Part shown: positions 62,301 to 64,000 of the stretch, in pieces
Layout: each line of letters opens with the position of its first letter
Numbering within the stretch: position 1 is the stretch's first letter
NCBI GenBank assembly: GCA_937890825.1
Contig: CALADS010000068.1
Coordinates: 186,001-250,000, forward strand
Reading direction: 5' to 3'
Length of the DNA stretch: 64,000 nucleotides
Source of the DNA: an uncultured Bacteroides sp.
GTDB taxonomy: Bacteria; Bacteroidota; Bacteroidia; Bacteroidales; Bacteroidaceae
Position numbers and translations under genes: made by a program
Notes under the pieces: generated by a model
The model's input: the letters and a program-made list of their open reading frames with translations, nothing else
Databases searched by the model: none
Told to the model about the DNA's origin: nothing

Positions 62301-62748
62301 AAGTATAGTTACCGTCAATATCGGTAATCAATCCGATGGTTGTGCCTTTAATTACCACACTGGCACCGATAACAGGTAAACCTGTGTTGTCGATTACAGT
62401 ACCCTTTACTGTGACAGTTTTTCCGCTTTGTGCCGGAGAGTCTTTTTTCTTGATGATAATCATCTTATTTTGAAGTGTAACATTTAGATTGGGGTCTAAA
62501 ATTTGCTTCAAAACATCCAATACTTGAGTGTCTTTGAAATTGCCACTCACCAATTTGTTTTCATCTATCTCGTTTACGTTGTAGATGATAGAAAGTCCAC
62601 TTTGTTTTTCAATCTCTTTCAAAACCGTTTTCAGGGGTTTCCCCTCAAACGTTTTGTTTACGACTTGCGCTTGCAGGAAAGTTAGCGTTCCCCAACAGCA
62701 AAGCGCAAAGAAAAGAAACAAACGTTTCATTGAACTTCGGTTGTTCAT
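59347..62748 (-). CDS. SusC-like TonB-dependent transducer with STN domain
   Basis: This 1133-residue protein has a signal peptide and an STN/secretin-type domain (about 30-100: LKTVLKEIEKQSGLSIIYNV ... NVTLQNKMIIIKKKD), then a carboxypeptidase-like domain, the plug (VQKKSDVSVSVAS, YIVDGVPMERG, AAIYGSRGSNGVVLVTT) and the barrel ending FMFGINLTL. The STN domain signals to an anti-sigma factor, and a FecR gene lies just upstream, so this is a sigma/anti-sigma-controlled Sus-type locus. Start could also be 62730 (MKRLFLFF). Confidence 0.96.
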   Translation of the reverse strand: MNNRSSMKRLFLFFALCCWGTLTFLQAQVVNKTFEGKPLKTVLKEIEKQSGLSIIYNVNEIDENKLVSGNFKDTQVLDVLKQILDPNLNVTLQNKMIIIKKKDSPAQSGKTVTVKGTVIDNTGLPVIGASVVIKGTTIGLITDIDGNYTLNDVPENATIAISYIGFKTIELPANSKELAHITLKEDSEMLEEVVVVGYGVQKKSDVSVSVASVKADALANNPASDFRQALVGKMPGVQVTTPSGDPEGSVSIRVRGVSTVNAGSDPLYIVDGVPMERGFANLNSNDIESIEVLKDASAAAIYGSRGSNGVVLVTTKKGTSEKLTVQYDGYYGIQSVSKKLDMMNAYQYAEFVRDGHNNAYLAEVPGASPDDPNSVRPKSYHQIPVDLFPYLEGKQGLTDTDWQDEIFRTAGTTGHNLSLSGKTQSINYFVSANYMEKNGIVINSDFKKYSARMNLDGKYKRLKFGVNFAPSYSTSNSVDASGSGGVVQSALMMPPVWPVYNPDGSFNYQGNGYWRIGTDYQHNEVLNPVAMALLQSNVTDRMSLAGKMFAELELWKGLSYKISFGGDYYGAHNDKYRQSALPLKGKDYYDAPSNPEGYSSSSQYFNWLIENQLTYTTTIKEKHNLTAILVQSAQKETAKTNSVTATNYPNDYIQTIGGGTVTKGSSNKTQWSIASYLARVQYGFAGKYMLSAAIRADGSSRFGKNNRWGYFPSASAAWRISEEGFFKKQTALSFVNDMKIRLSYGVTGNFQIGNYEHWATMSLDNYILGTGLGEQIYGYKPDNIERDDLSWEKNKMMNAGIDLTMFNGLLGVTVDYYNTNTSDMLLSVPVPLLTGYSTSLTNIGKVNNRGWELAVTSQKNFTDDFGYSVNANWAKNTNEVKALGPGDAPIIKSGSVEHAYYITEVGQPIGNYYLLVQDGIFETEEDLKKYPHFPNTKVGDFRFVDVDGDGVLDLDKDRAVVGNYMPKFTYGFGGKLWYKGFDLDFSFQGVYGNKILNLNKRYIDNMEGNVNGTTIALDRWQSESNPGNGHVNKANRKQTGYNGRTSTWHLEDGSYLRLQNVSIGYTFPKQWIKHLYLEKLRIYVSGQNLVTFTDYSGYNPEVNARPGSALTPGEDYGTYPLARTFMFGINLTL

Positions 62749-63053
62749 AGCTTTTTAGTTATTAAAGTTTATAAAAAAATGTAAGTGTAATTTGCATTAC
62801 ATAAGAGATAACAATCTCCGGAGGATTTACCCAACCTACGGAGCAATTGTTTTTTTATCTTTCATCGAAATGTAGCATTCGGGAAAATGAAAGGATGTGA
62901 TTTCATATAACTGCCATGTAGCGGGATTACTGGGAAATTGATGGTATGTGGCAGATAGGATGGGGATAAAAAATTGGAGAAAGGCTATAAAGAAATCGCT
63001 TGGAAAGGAATCTGTTGTGTAAACTGTCCTGTTCCAAGCGATGGGATTGGTTC
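62749..63053. promoter_or_regulatory. Upstream region of the second susC
   Basis: No gene is seen. It holds a palindrome GTAAT-TTGC-ATTAC (62787-62800), about 40 bases upstream of the susC start on the minus strand, and no perfect TAnnTTTG box. That fits control by an ECF sigma factor encoded outside the window, but the promoter itself is not identified. Confidence 0.35.
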
Positions 63054-64000
63054 TTATTTGATAAGAATTTGTTGACCGGTTCTTTCCACGGTGATGGGCA
63101 AGATGGCTTTCAGTGCAGAAAGTACATCCTCTATAGTCTCGCCGTTGCGCAGTGAAATGTGGAACGATTTGTCGGACAGCGGTTCGGCAGAGGGAGCTAG
63201 TTGTATGGAGACGTCGTATTGTCTGGACAACTTGACTATCAGTTCCTGCAGCGTGATGTCTGAATATTCTATCCTATTGTCGGCCCAAGCCTTCGACTGC
63301 TCTGCATCTACCTTGCTACGGACGAACTGTTTGCTGTGGCGGATAAAGTTTATCTTCTCGCCGGGAAGCAATTCCAGTACTTCGTGGTCATAGGTTATGT
63401 CTACCGACCCTTCTATGAGGGTAGTGGATACTGTAGGGTCGTCTTCATAGGCCGATACATTGAACTTGGTGCCTTTTACAATGACATCATAGATATCTGT
63501 ATGTACTATAAAATTCTGCTCTTCCTTTTTATTTACCTCAAAATATCCTTCTCCTTTCAGGTATACTTCCCGTTGCCCTTTGCTGAATTGGTCGGAATAC
63601 CTTAGCGAGGAGCCGGCATTCAACCACACGGAAGTTCCGTCTGCTAGAATAACTTTACTCTTTTCGCCATAAGCGGCAGAACATAGGAAGTAAGACGGCG
63701 TATCGGTATGAATTTGAGGGTAAATTATGTTCCATGCGGTTAGTATGGCAACGGTGATTATGGCTGCTATAGACATGGCTTTTAGCCATATCTTTTGGGG
63801 TGCTTGCGGAGGATTTATACTTTGGGAAATCTGCATTCTGCGGTACATCTTTTCCCATTGGGCATCGGACGCTGTGGTGCGGATGTACTGATTAATCCAT
63901 GTTTCTTCCCACTGCCTGAATTGTTGCATGGCCTTCTGGTCATTGTCTAGAAATTCAAACAAGGACTTTTCCTCTTCGGGAAGTATTTCTCCTTCAAAAT
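63054..64000 (-). CDS. FecR-family anti-sigma factor (N-terminus cut by window edge)
   Basis: The reading frame is open across the right edge (FEGEILPEEEKSLFEFLDN just inside it), so the start lies beyond 64000. A cytoplasmic helical region precedes a membrane segment (AMSIAAIITVAILTAWNII), followed by the FecR periplasmic domain (VILADGTSVWLNAGSSLRYSD, VYLKGEGYFEV, LLPGEKINF) and a C-terminal DUF4974-type STN-like end (LQELIVKLSRQYDVSIQL). It holds an ECF sigma factor inactive until the STN-SusC signals. The sigma gene is probably further right. Confidence 0.95.
   Translation of the reverse strand, partial: FEGEILPEEEKSLFEFLDNDQKAMQQFRQWEETWINQYIRTTASDAQWEKMYRRMQISQSINPPQAPQKIWLKAMSIAAIITVAILTAWNIIYPQIHTDTPSYFLCSAAYGEKSKVILADGTSVWLNAGSSLRYSDQFSKGQREVYLKGEGYFEVNKKEEQNFIVHTDIYDVIVKGTKFNVSAYEDDPTVSTTLIEGSVDITYDHEVLELLPGEKINFIRHSKQFVRSKVDAEQSKAWADNRIEYSDITLQELIVKLSRQYDVSIQLAPSAEPLSDKSFHISLRNGETIEDVLSALKAILPITVERTGQQILIK

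Overview
The window is chromosomal DNA from a gut Bacteroidales bacterium, most likely Bacteroides or Phocaeicola. The evidence is two SusC/SusD systems, a hybrid two-component regulator, a FecR anti-sigma factor, Ser-type sulfatase and GH88 genes, BACON domains, QueH and DUF2851 genes, and Bacteroidetes-type -7 boxes (TAnnTTTG) instead of Shine-Dalgarno/-10 signals. The species cannot be fixed from sequence alone.

Region 1 (1-10957) is core housekeeping: a DEAD-box RNA helicase cut by the left edge, a tyrosine-phosphatase lipoprotein, a PfkB kinase overlapping a SIS sugar-phosphate isomerase, an M16 peptidase, then a minus-strand run dapB, signal peptidase I, a catalytically degenerate signal-peptidase paralogue, WbqC-like protein and queH, and a divergent DUF2851 gene. 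Region 2 (10958-17040) is an AT-richer scar zone: a palindromic repeat, an RHS fragment, an orphan ATPase, two complementary IS4-type transposase fragments flanking a BACON/leucine-rich-repeat lipoprotein, and a possible second transposase tail.

Region 3 (17051-34798) is a polysaccharide utilisation locus for a sulfated, uronic-acid-containing glycan. It holds a 635-residue secreted protein that is the only candidate lyase, a hybrid two-component regulator, an aldose epimerase, a KdgF-like cupin with a signal peptide, SusC, SusD, a GH88 unsaturated glucuronyl hydrolase, a sulfatase and an MFS transporter. The likely logic is lyase cleavage, import by SusCD, desulfation and GH88 cleavage in the periplasm, KdgF conversion of unsaturated uronate, and MFS uptake.

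Region 4 (35315-51853) is again mostly core: a dut-TPR-DUF4292-envC-like operon, a six-gene surface-glycan cluster (five glycosyltransferases and a flippase), metG, an AlkD-like gene, a THUMP-like methyltransferase and an AAA-ATPase/PD-(D/E)XK gene. A short scar (51911-52268) carries a DUF6266-like tail, a second copy of the region-2 repeat, and a 29-bp perfect hairpin.

Region 5 (52585-64000), read right to left, is the most unusual part: FecR (cut by the right edge), SusC with an STN domain, SusD, an FN3-PKD-PQQ propeller lipoprotein, a metallo-beta-lactamase-fold lipoprotein, a secreted glycerophosphodiester phosphodiesterase and a GlpT-like organophosphate antiporter. It has no glycoside hydrolase or lyase. 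It looks like a Sus-type system for phosphodiester compounds such as glycerophosphodiesters or polyglycerol-phosphate polymers rather than polysaccharide.
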